A stretch of DNA of 64,000 nt, taken from contig NC_005027.1 in NCBI RefSeq assembly GCF_000196115.1, forward strand, positions 6,940,001 to 7,004,000, given 5' to 3'. Source of the stretch: Rhodopirellula baltica SH 1. Its GTDB lineage: Bacteria; Planctomycetota; Planctomycetia; Pirellulales; Pirellulaceae. The notes beneath the pieces were generated by a model. The model ran no database searches and was not told where the DNA came from. It worked only from the letters and a program-made list of their open reading frames with translations. The position numbers and the translations under genes are program-made. This document shows, piece after piece, positions 54,084 to 62,803 of the stretch (position 1 is the first letter of the stretch; the number at the start of each line of letters is the position of its first letter).

Positions 54084-54213
54084 CTCAGCTTCGTTGATCA
54101 CAGTCGCTACCGGGCGGGGAATTCCCACCGGCTGTTCATGCGGCTGGAGTCAGGTTCTGGTGGGTGATTTGGGCTTTCATCTTTTGTACTGATATCAGCG
54201 ATCTTATTTTTCT

Positions 54214-54342
54214 GTGGGACGACGGAATCGCCCTGTGCGAAATGCCTTGTTCGCCTTTTTGACGCTAGGAATCTTCTTGAGCTCACTGGCTGTTGACGCT
54301 CTGCACATCTTTGTCTTTCAGCACAACTGGCAACCCGCCTGA
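54214..54342 (+). CDS. Possible 42-residue membrane peptide
   Basis: GTG-initiated frame that encodes a basic start (GRRNRPVRN) followed by one hydrophobic helix (ALFAFLTLGIFLSSLAVDAL) and a short polar tail. There is no clear ribosome binding site. It is the only candidate in the 470-bp gap between two secreted-protein genes and could be chance. Confidence 0.25.
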   Translation: MGRRNRPVRNALFAFLTLGIFLSSLAVDALHIFVFQHNWQPA

Positions 54343-54557
54343 CCGCTCGTGTCTAACCGGGCGAATCGCAAAGCGATGAACCCAAGATGCGAAGCCGGGC
54401 GGTTGCGAATGGTAAGAGGAGTTCCCGCGAGGCAGTTTTTATGGACGTCAAATTGACTGACACGCTGTTGGTTTTGCGTGGTTTGATGTCGCTTTGTTGG
54501 CTCGCTAGCTGGTAGAGTCCGTTCAAACTGGTCCATGATCTCGATTTGGAGATCCTG

Positions 54558-54938
54558 ATGAAAAACGTCAGCAAAATGATGGCTCCTGTGGCGATCCTTG
54601 TCACTGTGTTGCTCGCGGGGACATTCGCATCAGATGCGTTCGGCGAACGAGGCTCGCAAAAGCTGACATTGCCCGACTTCACCGAGGTAGACGATTTGAG
54701 AGCATTCCTGTTCGAGAACGGTCACGATTCGCTTGCTCTGTCTCGATTGGAAGTTGAATCTTCGCTTCCCTGCGGCAAAGAATTGGGGACAATTCAAATC
54801 GTCGGCGATTCCAGGTACAAGCGAGTTGTCTATCTTCTTCCATTGGGTGGAAACGAAGAGAGGCTGGTGCTTTCATTCGCAACACCAAAAGGCGCAAATG
54901 CGGAGAAACTGTGTGGCTTCTGGATTGAAACGATTTAG
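54558..54938 (+). CDS. Small secreted protein of unknown function
   Basis: 126 residues with a signal peptide (KNVSKMMAPVAILVTVLLAG, cleavage near DAFG). The mature domain of about 95 residues has beta-strand patterns (KRVVYLLPLGG, ERLVLSFATPKG) and two cysteines (CGKELG and KLCGFW), which may form a disulfide. GGAG before the ATG at 54558 supports the start. Family not recognised. It belongs to the run of secreted proteins after tRNA-Pro. Confidence 0.55.
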   Translation: MKNVSKMMAPVAILVTVLLAGTFASDAFGERGSQKLTLPDFTEVDDLRAFLFENGHDSLALSRLEVESSLPCGKELGTIQIVGDSRYKRVVYLLPLGGNEERLVLSFATPKGANAEKLCGFWIETI

Positions 54939-55064
54939 CGAGGGCAAATTGCATTCACATGGAACAGTGGCACATTCTCTCTCGTTTTATGCGCATCGAT
55001 CACCACCACGTGATCATGTTGCTCGGCATCCGAGCTGACCCATGAAGATGAATGGCAAGTATCA

Positions 55065-55838
55065 ATGGCTGATGAATCCGTTAGGCGTGAACCACATCGT
55101 CGACGGCGATTGCCTCGGGTGAGTCTTCGACTGCTTCTGGTTGCGGTAACGCTTTGTTCCATCTGGTTTGCCAGGGTTGCTTCCACTACCAAGCGACAGA
55201 AGGACGCGGTTGCTGCAATCTCTCAACACGGTGGTAATGTCATTTATTCGATCGAGGTGGACTCGTTCAACACGGTGTCCAGCATTCGTTCACGATTGCT
55301 TATGGCGGCCATCGAGTACGTTGATCTTGATTTGATTCTCCCGGTGACCGAGGTGCGTTCGCGATATCTGGAAGCTCCGAGTCTTCAGCGAGGCGAAAAG
55401 TATGCGCCGAGCAGCATCGTCGATGCCCTGCCCGACTTGCCATCGATTCAAACTTTGTACTTAACGCACACAGAAATCCAAAACGCCGCCTTGGCGTCCC
55501 TGTCACATCTAGGCGATCTACGCAGGCTCGACTTGTCGATGACGCGTCTTCACGAAGGGGATCTGTCTTCGATCGAGTCGCTAGATCTCGTTCACTTAAA
55601 TTTATCCCGCACGCGGGTGAATGACGAAGGGCTGAAGTCTCTTACCAAGATGACCAATCTAGAAACCCTCAACCTGACTCGAACGAAAGTGACCGGTCAC
55701 GGGCTTCGCTACATCCAATCGTTGCCCCGTCTGAAGACACTGCGGATAGAACGCTCATTGGTTTCGAGTGACGACTGCGAACGATTCAAGCAGCTTCGAC
55801 CGGACGTCAACGTCAAATGGTCGGCGTTATCGCTTTGA
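55065..55838 (+). CDS. Leucine-rich-repeat protein with N-terminal membrane anchor
   Basis: 257 residues. A basic N-terminus (RREPHRRRRLPR) is followed by one helix, VSLRLLLVAVTLCSIWFA, of the type common in planctomycete surface proteins. The C-terminal half holds about four leucine-rich repeats (IQTLYLTHTEIQNAAL, LRRLDLSMTRLHEGDL, LVHLNLSRTRVNDEGL and LETLNLTRTKVTGHGL), of the short GALA-like kind. The LRR solenoid is likely a protein-interaction surface outside the cytoplasm. Partner unknown. Confidence 0.75.
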   Translation: MADESVRREPHRRRRLPRVSLRLLLVAVTLCSIWFARVASTTKRQKDAVAAISQHGGNVIYSIEVDSFNTVSSIRSRLLMAAIEYVDLDLILPVTEVRSRYLEAPSLQRGEKYAPSSIVDALPDLPSIQTLYLTHTEIQNAALASLSHLGDLRRLDLSMTRLHEGDLSSIESLDLVHLNLSRTRVNDEGLKSLTKMTNLETLNLTRTKVTGHGLRYIQSLPRLKTLRIERSLVSSDDCERFKQLRPDVNVKWSALSL

Positions 55839-55859
55839 ACCACATTCTCCGACCGACTC

Positions 55860-56282
55860 ATGAATAATTTGGAGTCGCCAATCGCGGTTGATCTGTGGGC
55901 CGCGCGGATACCGGGGTTCGCGTGTATTGCCGAGCACCACTGGTTCATCGTTGCTCGACCAGGAACTGCGAGCCGCTGGGAGGTTTGGCAGACTCCCTGC
56001 CAGTCCGAGGTTTCTTGGGGTCATTTGCACTGTGATTTGCTTGGTCTGACATCCGGCGTTGGCAACGGCCCTGGTCGTATGCTTCGGCGGTGGAGTGGTG
56101 CTGATGCTTGTGAGTTGGCTCAACACATCGAAAATGCACCGTCGAACTATCCGTGGATTGATACGTACCGCGTTTTTCCTGGCCCCAATAGCAACACATT
56201 CGTACAATGGGTGCTCGCTGGTATCCATGAACTCGGCTGGCGTGGAATCGGGAGGGCCTATGCACGCCAAGCGTTCTCTTAA
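55860..56282 (+). CDS. DUF3750-family protein
   Basis: 140 residues. Characteristic segments are HHWFIVARPGTASRWEVWQT, HLHCDLLG, and especially WIDTYRVFPGPNSNTFVQWVL, which I associate with the DUF3750 family. The function of this family is not known. No signal peptide is visible, although family members are often called periplasmic. It follows the LRR gene by 21 bp on the same strand. Confidence 0.7.
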   Translation: MNNLESPIAVDLWAARIPGFACIAEHHWFIVARPGTASRWEVWQTPCQSEVSWGHLHCDLLGLTSGVGNGPGRMLRRWSGADACELAQHIENAPSNYPWIDTYRVFPGPNSNTFVQWVLAGIHELGWRGIGRAYARQAFS

Positions 56283-56304
56283 CACTGTTCAACAGCTCCA
56301 CCTC

Positions 56305-56385
56305 AGTACGCAAACTTTGTAGGGCAACTGTTCCATTCTGTCCGAGCTTTGCTCTTTGGTCGGGTGTGTCTCGGAGTCAGCTTGA
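56305..56385 (+). repeat. Dispersed repeat related to 49205-49275
   Basis: GCAAACTTTGTAGGGCAACTGTTCC followed by TCTGTCCGAGCTTTGCTCTTTGG matches, with changes, the stretch CGCAAACATTTGGGGACAAATG-TTC...TCTGCCCGAACTTCGCTCGTGGG at 49205. It closes the accessory region and lies before the convergent monooxygenase gene. Confidence 0.55.
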
Positions 56386-56437
56386 CGATGAGTTGTGATG
56401 ACGATTATTGACGCTTCGCTGACCACGGACTGGGGTT

Positions 56438-57589
56438 TCAGAACCATCCGTTTTGTAGGCCGCTCAGGGTTTTCAGCATGCGGCGGCGAACCCAGGGCAC
56501 TCTGGGAAACCAAGGGAGGCCAATGTTACGGCACGTGGCAGACAGCGGCACATTGGATTGAAAGAACGGTGTCAGCAATCGGGTCAGCGATTGGTAGTAG
56601 CGGACCTTTCGTTGCCGAAGTGTCTGATAGCGGACAGCTGCTTGTTGGAAGGTTCCCGTGTCAGCGATTGCATCCGCAAAACAGGCTGCGTCTTCCAAGG
56701 CCAAGTTGACGCCCTGGCCTAAATGGGGACTCGACGGGTGAGCCGCATCGCCGAGGAAGACGATCTTGTCTGTGTGCCATTGTCGCATGCTGACGTGTCG
56801 GTAGCCGGCGAACGTCATCTCTGTGAATTCGTTGATGGAATCGAGGAGTTCCGTGGCGGGTTCGCACATGGTAACGACCTCCTGTTTCCAGGCCGGCAAT
56901 CCTCGTTGGACTAGTCCTTCGTAGTGATCGGTGCGCAGTCCCCAGAAGAAGCTGCATTGTCCATTGCCAATCGGTAGCAATCCGACCAACCGGTTGGTGC
57001 CGTCAATGACTTGATGCAACCGATTGTGAACCTGTGAGCAAGGGCCCGTCGCCCATATGGCAGCGTAGTCTTAGTTGATGGTTCGTGAACCGAGTTTCGC
57101 CGCGGTTCTCAATCGAGATCGAGATCCGTCTGCAGCGACGAGGAAATCAAAGGGGCCGTGTTGGGTGCCATGTTGGTCGATCACATAGACGTCGTTTCCA
57201 TCATTGCGAAAGTCGCAAATTTGGGTCGATGTATGCAGACGGACGTCGGACTGATTGCATAGATTCATCAATTGCTGAAAGAGCAACCCGCGATGGACGC
57301 CGTAGGCAAAGTGGTTGTCGCCGAGGTGGCCGTAGTTCAATTCAATCAGTGGTCGGCCGGAGAGTAGGAACGCCTCGATGCCTTCCAGTTTGGCCGCCTG
57401 ACGAGCAATCGTGTCAAGGATTCCCAAACGATCCAACACGACTTGCCCACTGGGTTGGAGCATGATGCCCGCACCAATCGCTTGGCACTGGGCCGCTTGT
57501 TCAAAGATCGTGACTTGATGGCCCGCTGATGCGAGCAGATGACTGACCGCGGTACCGGCGATGCCACATCCCGAGACCGCAATGTTCAT
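56438..57589 (-). pseudogene. FAD-dependent monooxygenase gene interrupted by TAA
   Basis: From ATG 57589 the frame encodes the FAD/NAD-binding start (NIAVSGCGIAGTAVSHLLAS with GxGxxG, then FEQ), LVAADGSRSRLR, and stops at TAA (57071-57073, codon 173). The same frame then continues through DYAAIWATG, and holds the second FAD motif (FLGDAAHPSSPHLGQGVNLALEDA) to a proper end at 56438, giving a 383-codon gene of normal family length. A single TAT/TAC or CAA to TAA change would explain it. The protein would belong to the PHBH/UbiH-like hydroxylases acting on aromatic or tetracycline-like substrates. Probably a recent pseudogene, unless the base is wrong. Confidence 0.85.
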
Positions 57590-57759
57590 CTCGGTTTGCT
57601 TTCGATTGAGTGACTGTGGTTGTAGGTCGAGGGTGATGCATGATAGCCGACGACTGGCGACCACTCCTCGGAACCGTAGGGTCGATCGAAGGCGACTCTG
57701 GGCATCGACGGTGGCGCATCCGTGATTGCTCTATCTTTTCAGGGCGTCTTTCAAACGGA

Positions 57760-58164
57760 CTACGGTGTGGGATCGAGTTCCACTCGAATGGAGTCCGTGC
57801 GGTCGGTTTGGTTGGAATATCGCAAGTCGCTGGTGTAATAATCAGCGTAGCGTCGAGGGACCGTTTGGCCATGATCGTGATCGGCTGCGGCAACGTCTTC
57901 CGTCATCACAATTTGTACGACGACCATTTCATATTCGCCCGGTGGAAGGGATTCATTCCCGTCTTGATCGCGCAACGCGAACGTTCCATCGCTCGCAATT
58001 CGTCCGGCATACCGAGCACCCGTCTCAAGCGAGCGGAATTCGATGCTGCCGGACTGAACCGGATCACCGTCGGTGTACTCGACGATTCCCGTAGCGGGTT
58101 GTTGGCTCGAGCACCCTGTTAGCGTCACCACCAACAACAGCATCGCAAATCGAAAATCGATCAT
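57760..58164 (-). CDS. Small lipoprotein, carboxypeptidase-regulatory-like fold
   Basis: 134 residues; n-region MIDFRF, hydrophobic segment and lipobox TLTGC support lipidation. The mature part begins GIVEYTDGDPVQSGSIEFRS and contains GTFALRDQDGNESLPPGEYEMVVVQ, as in the beta-sandwich domains that accompany DUF1559 genes in planctomycetes. Function unknown; cell-surface location likely. The ATG overlaps the upstream gene's TGA (ATGA), so it is co-translated with the DUF1559 protein. Confidence 0.75.
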   Translation of the reverse strand: MIDFRFAMLLLVVTLTGCSSQQPATGIVEYTDGDPVQSGSIEFRSLETGARYAGRIASDGTFALRDQDGNESLPPGEYEMVVVQIVMTEDVAAADHDHGQTVPRRYADYYTSDLRYSNQTDRTDSIRVELDPTP

Positions 58165-59186
58165 TGTTCCAATTCCACCACCCGAGCGTCACGGCGGTTG
58201 GCAAGTGAGCCCAGTACTTTTGTGTCCGTGAAGGGGGTGAACATTCTCACGCTGCCATCGACCAAGGCAAAATGGACTCCGGCGGGATGCCAGCTTCCAA
58301 ACGAGAACATGTCAGCCAGGACATCACTGGGGCCGTTGGCCAACCGCAGTCCGGGACCCGCCAGTCGACTGGATGCCGGAAGGTGATCGCCATCGTAGGC
58401 GGGTGAGTCCTCGGGGAATTGAGCAAGGCGATCAAGCGGGATATATTTCTCACCGAACAAAAACGTGCTCGACGTTCCATCCGTGACAGAAGCCATGCGA
58501 ATGCGATCGGACGGTGCGATGGCCTTGCCCGCTCTGCAGTCCGGTCGCACGCTGATGATCACGCCGGTTCCATTTTCGCCGAAGTAAAAGTCAGTGGGGG
58601 CTCCGGTCGCACCGGGCGTTAAGTCACCATGATTGCCGGCATAGTCACAGAGAGCTCCTTCGACACTCAACGATACATCAGTGGGACGTGGTGGAAGAGG
58701 GCAACCGCACGGGAGTCGGCCACCACCGCCGGATTCTGCTGAGCGGAGTTCTCGAGTGCCGGTCGGTTGTGTTCCTGAGCGTCGCGAGGGACAGAGGAAG
58801 ATTTCGGGAACAACCGTCCGGACATTTTCGGGATGTTGATGCCAGGGTTTGGAAAAATCCCATTGGCTACCCAGCGAGGCTTGCTCAATATACGGCATCA
58901 CCCGAGCCAGCCACGTCGGTGTTTCCAAACCGCATTGGTCGGCGGGATCCGCGTCCGGACGCGATTCATATCTTGCCGGCGGGAAGTAGCCGAGCACGTC
59001 ATGGTGCATATGCGTGGCCAGTGCCAATTGCCGAATGCGGTTTTTGCAATCGGTGCTGCGAGCGGCTTCGCGTGCCGATTGAACGGCAGGCAGCAACATC
59101 GCCACCAGAACGCCAATGATCGAGATGACCACCAGCAATTCGACCAGCGTGAAGGCACGGGGTTTGATTTTTTTGACTACCAACAT
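58161..59186 (-). CDS. DUF1559 protein with type IV pilin-like N-terminus
   Basis: 341 residues. The N-terminus is a prepilin-type methylation signal, RAFTLVELLVVISIIGVLVA, followed by LLPAVQSAREAAR, the hallmark of the greatly expanded planctomycete DUF1559 family. Typical C-terminal features are present: VTDGTSSTFLFGEKY and WHPAGVHFALVDGSVRMF. Internal cysteines (CGLE, CPSRR, PCGCP) suggest a disulfide-bonded head. Probably a pseudopilin or surface protein processed by a prepilin peptidase. It lies 79 bp after the permease gene and overlaps the lipoprotein gene by 4 bp. Confidence 0.9.
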   Translation of the reverse strand: MLVVKKIKPRAFTLVELLVVISIIGVLVAMLLPAVQSAREAARSTDCKNRIRQLALATHMHHDVLGYFPPARYESRPDADPADQCGLETPTWLARVMPYIEQASLGSQWDFSKPWHQHPENVRTVVPEIFLCPSRRSGTQPTGTRELRSAESGGGGRLPCGCPLPPRPTDVSLSVEGALCDYAGNHGDLTPGATGAPTDFYFGENGTGVIISVRPDCRAGKAIAPSDRIRMASVTDGTSSTFLFGEKYIPLDRLAQFPEDSPAYDGDHLPASSRLAGPGLRLANGPSDVLADMFSFGSWHPAGVHFALVDGSVRMFTPFTDTKVLGSLANRRDARVVELEQ

Positions 59187-59265
59187 GAAACGGATCTTCC
59201 GCAGAAAGAGGGCGCGTCAGTCCGGTCCGACCGCTTGCGATTGTAGTCTCGCTGAATGGCGATTG

Positions 59266-60897
59266 TCACGGATCGGGCCGAAATGACCGCACCCAGCGGG
59301 AGTTCGTAGCCAGAATATTCCTCACGACCTGTTGTGTTTCGTCCAGTTCAAACGGATCGTGTTCCAATTCATGCTCAAGCAATTCGAGTTTTTTGCGGAT
59401 CAAGTAACCCTGCATCCGCTGGTAGGGCCGGATCTGCCCCGTGCGGATGAAGGTGCCGACTTCCATTCGGCGGCTCCAGTCCTCCCAGACGGGCAACCAG
59501 TACAGCGCATGCTCGGCTTGGCCGCTATTGGCGGCTGCGAGACATTCGGCCCGGGCCATGCTGATTTCATCCAGGCATTCTTCGGCCGATGGGTAGTAGG
59601 CGAAGCAGGCTACGACGCTCATCGCGACCAACCCTGCCAACATGGTCGCTCCGATGACGCCCGGCGGGACAACGATGTCGAGTCCCTTGCGAGCTTGTGT
59701 GTCTTGCGAGGAAAGAGAGGAGGCAAACGAGTCGGCTTTGGCGGTGCTCACCAACCAAGCCTCATCGATTTTCATCAAACGCAATCCGATACCAATCAGA
59801 CTGAGAACACCCAGCACGGAGAGGGCGGCGATGACGCTGAAGTCGAGTCCCTTCACCACCAAATCATACAAAGCGTTTGCATTGAGGCTGTGGTGAATCG
59901 ACATCGGATTGGCGTAGACGTCAAACGCATGCGTGTGACCGGCAGGTTCGACTCCCGGTGGAACGAGTGGCCGGTTGATCGCGTACGAAATGCCCAACAC
60001 AATCACCAGCAGCGAAGCGGTCCAGCATGCGGTGGCTTTGAATCCGTAGTTCTTTCCGAACCAAAACGGTGTTGCCAAGTTCATGCCGGTGCCCAAGATC
60101 AACAGCGTGAACGCGGCACCGGGCGAATTGGCATGTTGGAACATCATGCCGAGTTGGCTCATGGCCAACATCGGTGTCGCATAAACCGGAATCGCGACCC
60201 CGAGCATTGTGAGAGGGGCGAACCAATCATCGCGTTCAACCGAATGCTGCATCGCTCCGAAAGGCAGGGCCGCTGCCAGGATCGCGAGTCCAGACAACGC
60301 CAACATGGTCAGCCCGAGATTGACGCCCGTCAGCTCTCGGGAGAAGTGAACGAACGTCGCCGCGAGTCGTCGCAAGCCGATCAGGCGATCTTTGGGTTCG
60401 TCATTTGTGCTGTTTGTTTGCGAATCATGCTGGCTGGTAGGATCACCTTCTGTCGCTTTGCGTTTGGACCATTTTTCGATTGAGTCCCAGAACAACCCCA
60501 ATGCAGTGACGATGATCAGCGAGCCAAATGCAAACAGCAGGATCACCATCGGACGGCTGAGCGTGAGCCCATAGAGCAGCGAGAGAGGATTGAACAACGG
60601 TGCGGATAACGCGAATGCTGACATGGCTCCAGGCTTCACACCCGCCCGACGCATCTCACGCAAAATCGGCAGCACGCCAATCGAACAAACTGGCAACAGC
60701 ATCCCGACCAACCACGATTGCGGCAGCGATCGCAGGGTGTCGCCTCCGAACAGTCTGCGTGTGCCTTTTTCGCCCAGGTAGTACCGAATGATCGAGGCAA
60801 TCAGCATGCCCACCAGGAAAGTTGGCGCCGCAGCGGCAAAGCCTCGAAGGACGCGAACGAGTCCGCCCATCAACATGATCGAAATGGGTTGGCTCAT
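59266..60897 (-). CDS. ArsP/DUF318-type permease
   Basis: 543 residues with roughly nine to ten hydrophobic helices in two halves. The signature LLPVCSIGVLPILREMRRAG matches the PVCSxGxxP motif of ArsP/YraQ permeases. SAPLFNPLSLLYGL and the second-half copy, IPVYATPMLAMSQLG, are also typical. The family includes organoarsenical exporters, but the substrate cannot be inferred. A soluble part between helices contains HTHAFDVYANPMSIHH, a possible metal-binding stretch. The C-terminal 100 residues form a charged extension not found in short homologues. ATG at 60897 overlaps the lipoprotein gene by 4 bp. Confidence 0.85.
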   Translation of the reverse strand: MSQPISIMLMGGLVRVLRGFAAAAPTFLVGMLIASIIRYYLGEKGTRRLFGGDTLRSLPQSWLVGMLLPVCSIGVLPILREMRRAGVKPGAMSAFALSAPLFNPLSLLYGLTLSRPMVILLFAFGSLIIVTALGLFWDSIEKWSKRKATEGDPTSQHDSQTNSTNDEPKDRLIGLRRLAATFVHFSRELTGVNLGLTMLALSGLAILAAALPFGAMQHSVERDDWFAPLTMLGVAIPVYATPMLAMSQLGMMFQHANSPGAAFTLLILGTGMNLATPFWFGKNYGFKATACWTASLLVIVLGISYAINRPLVPPGVEPAGHTHAFDVYANPMSIHHSLNANALYDLVVKGLDFSVIAALSVLGVLSLIGIGLRLMKIDEAWLVSTAKADSFASSLSSQDTQARKGLDIVVPPGVIGATMLAGLVAMSVVACFAYYPSAEECLDEISMARAECLAAANSGQAEHALYWLPVWEDWSRRMEVGTFIRTGQIRPYQRMQGYLIRKKLELLEHELEHDPFELDETQQVVRNILATNSRWVRSFRPDP

Positions 60898-61340
60898 GAT
60901 CCGGTTGCCTTCAAACTGGCGAGTTGGTCAGGGATTTTTGAGATCGATTCGTCGATCAGTTGGCAAAGCGATTCGATTTGTTGCAGGTCATCGTTGGAGA
61001 ACGGTTCGTTCGTTGCCTTCAAGTTTGCCGAGACCGCTTGGCTGCTCTCGTGCAACGGAATCCAATCGGCTTCTGAGAGGTTTGTGTCGGCGGCAACTTC
61101 ACCGACCCATTCGACGAGGTCTTCGATTTCATGACGCAATTGTTCGTCGGAGAAATCGTTGTTCGCGGAGATGCGGCTGCGCAGTTTGCTCGACAAGTCA
61201 GCAAGGTCTTCGGGCCAGTGCGATGACACGACGTGATCGTGTTCAAAGTTGGATGTTTTGGGAGCATCGTCCGTGCTGCAGCCGGCCAGCAAGAGAAGCA
61301 GTGAAAGGGTGAGTGCGGAGGCGATGCTCGGTCTTCCCAA
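60894..61340 (-). CDS. Lipoprotein upstream of the permease
   Basis: About 148 residues if it begins at the TTG at 61340 (GRPSIASALTLSLLLLLAGC). The lipobox LLAGC is clear. The mature region is acidic and helical (SHWPEDLADLSSKLRSRI, DEQLRHEIEDLVEWVGEVA) and may form a helical bundle; no family recognised. Longer translation runs into the 231-bp repeat and is not credible, so the promoter and true start must lie within or just downstream of that repeat. The stop overlaps the permease ATG, so a shared role is likely. Confidence 0.65.
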   Translation of the reverse strand: MGRPSIASALTLSLLLLLAGCSTDDAPKTSNFEHDHVVSSHWPEDLADLSSKLRSRISANNDFSDEQLRHEIEDLVEWVGEVAADTNLSEADWIPLHESSQAVSANLKATNEPFSNDDLQQIESLCQLIDESISKIPDQLASLKATGS

Positions 61341-61349
61341 AGGGAGATT

Positions 61350-61810
61350 GAAGCTGGAAAGAACTTGGGTCTGTAGGGCGAGAAAGCGGTGCAACCAAGC
61401 GAGAGGTTGGGGCGCAGTTCTGCCACCACCCTCCCCCTGGGAGGGTCGATCGAAGCGAGGGGAGGGTTCAGCACTGAGTCCAGCGCGTAACCCTCCCCGG
61501 CCCGAAGCGGGCCGACCCTCCCAAGGGGAGGGTGAAGTGGAACCGCCCGGCTTTTGGGAGGGTTGAGCGAAGCGAGGGGAGAAGCTGGGAAGCACTTTGG
61601 TTTGTAGGGTGAGAAAGTGGTGCAACCAAGCGAGGGGTTGGATCGCAGTTCTGCCATCACCCTCCCCCTGGGAGGGTCGAGCGAAGCGAGGGGAGGGTTC
61701 AGCACTGAGTCCAGCGCGTAACCCTCCCCGGCCCGAAGCGGGCCGACCCTCCCAAGGGGAGGGTGAAGTGGAACCGCACGACTTTTGGGAGGGTGAAGTG
61801 GAGCCGCAGG
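61350..61810. repeat. Two tandem copies of a 231-bp unit
   Basis: Units start at 61350 and 61581 (GAAGCTGG...TGTAGGG) and are more than 85 percent alike by eye. Each contains CCCTCCCCCTGGGAGGGTCG, GAAGCGAGGGGAGGGTTCAG and a CCGGCCCGAAGCGGGCCG hairpin followed by ACCCTCCCAAGGGGAGGGT. As 231 is divisible by 3, minus-strand frames remain open through both copies. No gene is supported in 61341-61855. A single fragment is found at 47455. Confidence 0.9.
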
Positions 61811-61855
61811 AATTCTGGGGGGGGCGAGGTTGCAGTGGCTTGGGCTTTTGAGTCA

Positions 61856-62803
61856 TCACTTGTACTCCGGCGCGGGAACTTGGGTCATGATTCGATCGAT
61901 CACCGAATCGGAGTCGTCCGCCATGGTTAGCAATCGCACCGACAATACCGGGCGAGCGACTTTGGCAACGTCACTGGGTGTCACGAAGTCGCGTCCTTGG
62001 AGCACCGCCCAGGCTTGGGCAATTCGTTGCCACAGCAGCATGCCTCGCGGGCTCACTCCCAGCTGGATGGCTGGGTCGTTGCGAGTCGCCTCGACCAAGT
62101 CGACCAAGTATCCCTGGACCTTCGGATGAACCGATGTCGTTTGCACTTGCTGTTGAATCTGCATCAGTTCCGTCAACGACAACGTGTTGCATGCTCGCTC
62201 GTTGACGCTGTCGGCTCGTGCTGCGTTTTCAAGAATTCCAAGTTGAGCTTCGCGGTCGGGGTATCCGATCTGAAGTTTGATGGTGAAGCGATCCAGTTGA
62301 GCTTCGGGCAGCGGATAAGCACCGTGTGAGTCAATCGGGTTTTGCGTCGCGATGACGAGAAAGGTCTCGGACAACGAATGCGGTACCGAATCAATCGTGA
62401 CCTGCCGTTCCGCCATCGCCTCCAGCAACGCGCTTTGAGTCCGAGGCGTGGTGCGATTCAGTTCGTCCGCCAACAGCACATCAGCGAAGACCGGTCCGGG
62501 ATGGAACTCGAACTCGCGGGTCTTTTGATTGAACAAGTTGAATCCCGTCACGTCGGTTGGCAATAAATCCGGCGTGCACTGGATTCGGGCCAATCGTCCA
62601 CCGAGGCAATCGGCGAGCGCTTTTGCCAGCGTTGTCTTGCCCGTGCCCGGCAAATCATCCAGCAGCAGGTGGCCTTGTGCGAGCAAGCAGGCGATGACCA
62701 TTTCGATCTGCTCAGATTTGCCCAGCAGGACGCTTCCCAATTGGTCGCGTATTGCTTGCAACGCCGTTTGTGTTCGATCTTCTTGTTGGGTTGCCACACT
62801 CAT
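61856..62803 (-). CDS. MoxR-family AAA ATPase
   Basis: 315 residues. Walker A is DLPGTGKT (50-57) and Walker B VLLADELNR (109-117), followed by sensor-1 NPIDSHG and the TTPRTQSALLEAM helix typical of MoxR proteins. The C-terminal lid has PRGMLLWQRIAQAWA and DVAKVARPVLSVRL. MoxR ATPases act as chaperones, often with VWA-domain and transglutaminase-like proteins encoded nearby. Here a transglutaminase-like gene directly precedes it and overlaps it by 4 bp (ATGA). The VWA protein at 24130 is too distant to be in the same operon. Confidence 0.93.
   Translation of the reverse strand: MSVATQQEDRTQTALQAIRDQLGSVLLGKSEQIEMVIACLLAQGHLLLDDLPGTGKTTLAKALADCLGGRLARIQCTPDLLPTDVTGFNLFNQKTREFEFHPGPVFADVLLADELNRTTPRTQSALLEAMAERQVTIDSVPHSLSETFLVIATQNPIDSHGAYPLPEAQLDRFTIKLQIGYPDREAQLGILENAARADSVNERACNTLSLTELMQIQQQVQTTSVHPKVQGYLVDLVEATRNDPAIQLGVSPRGMLLWQRIAQAWAVLQGRDFVTPSDVAKVARPVLSVRLLTMADDSDSVIDRIMTQVPAPEYK

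Noticed and set aside
60894-61859. 321-codon reading of the lipoprotein gene
   Set aside because: The N-terminal 170 codons lie in the duplicated 231-bp repeat; a lipobox directly after the repeat shows that the protein starts near 61340.
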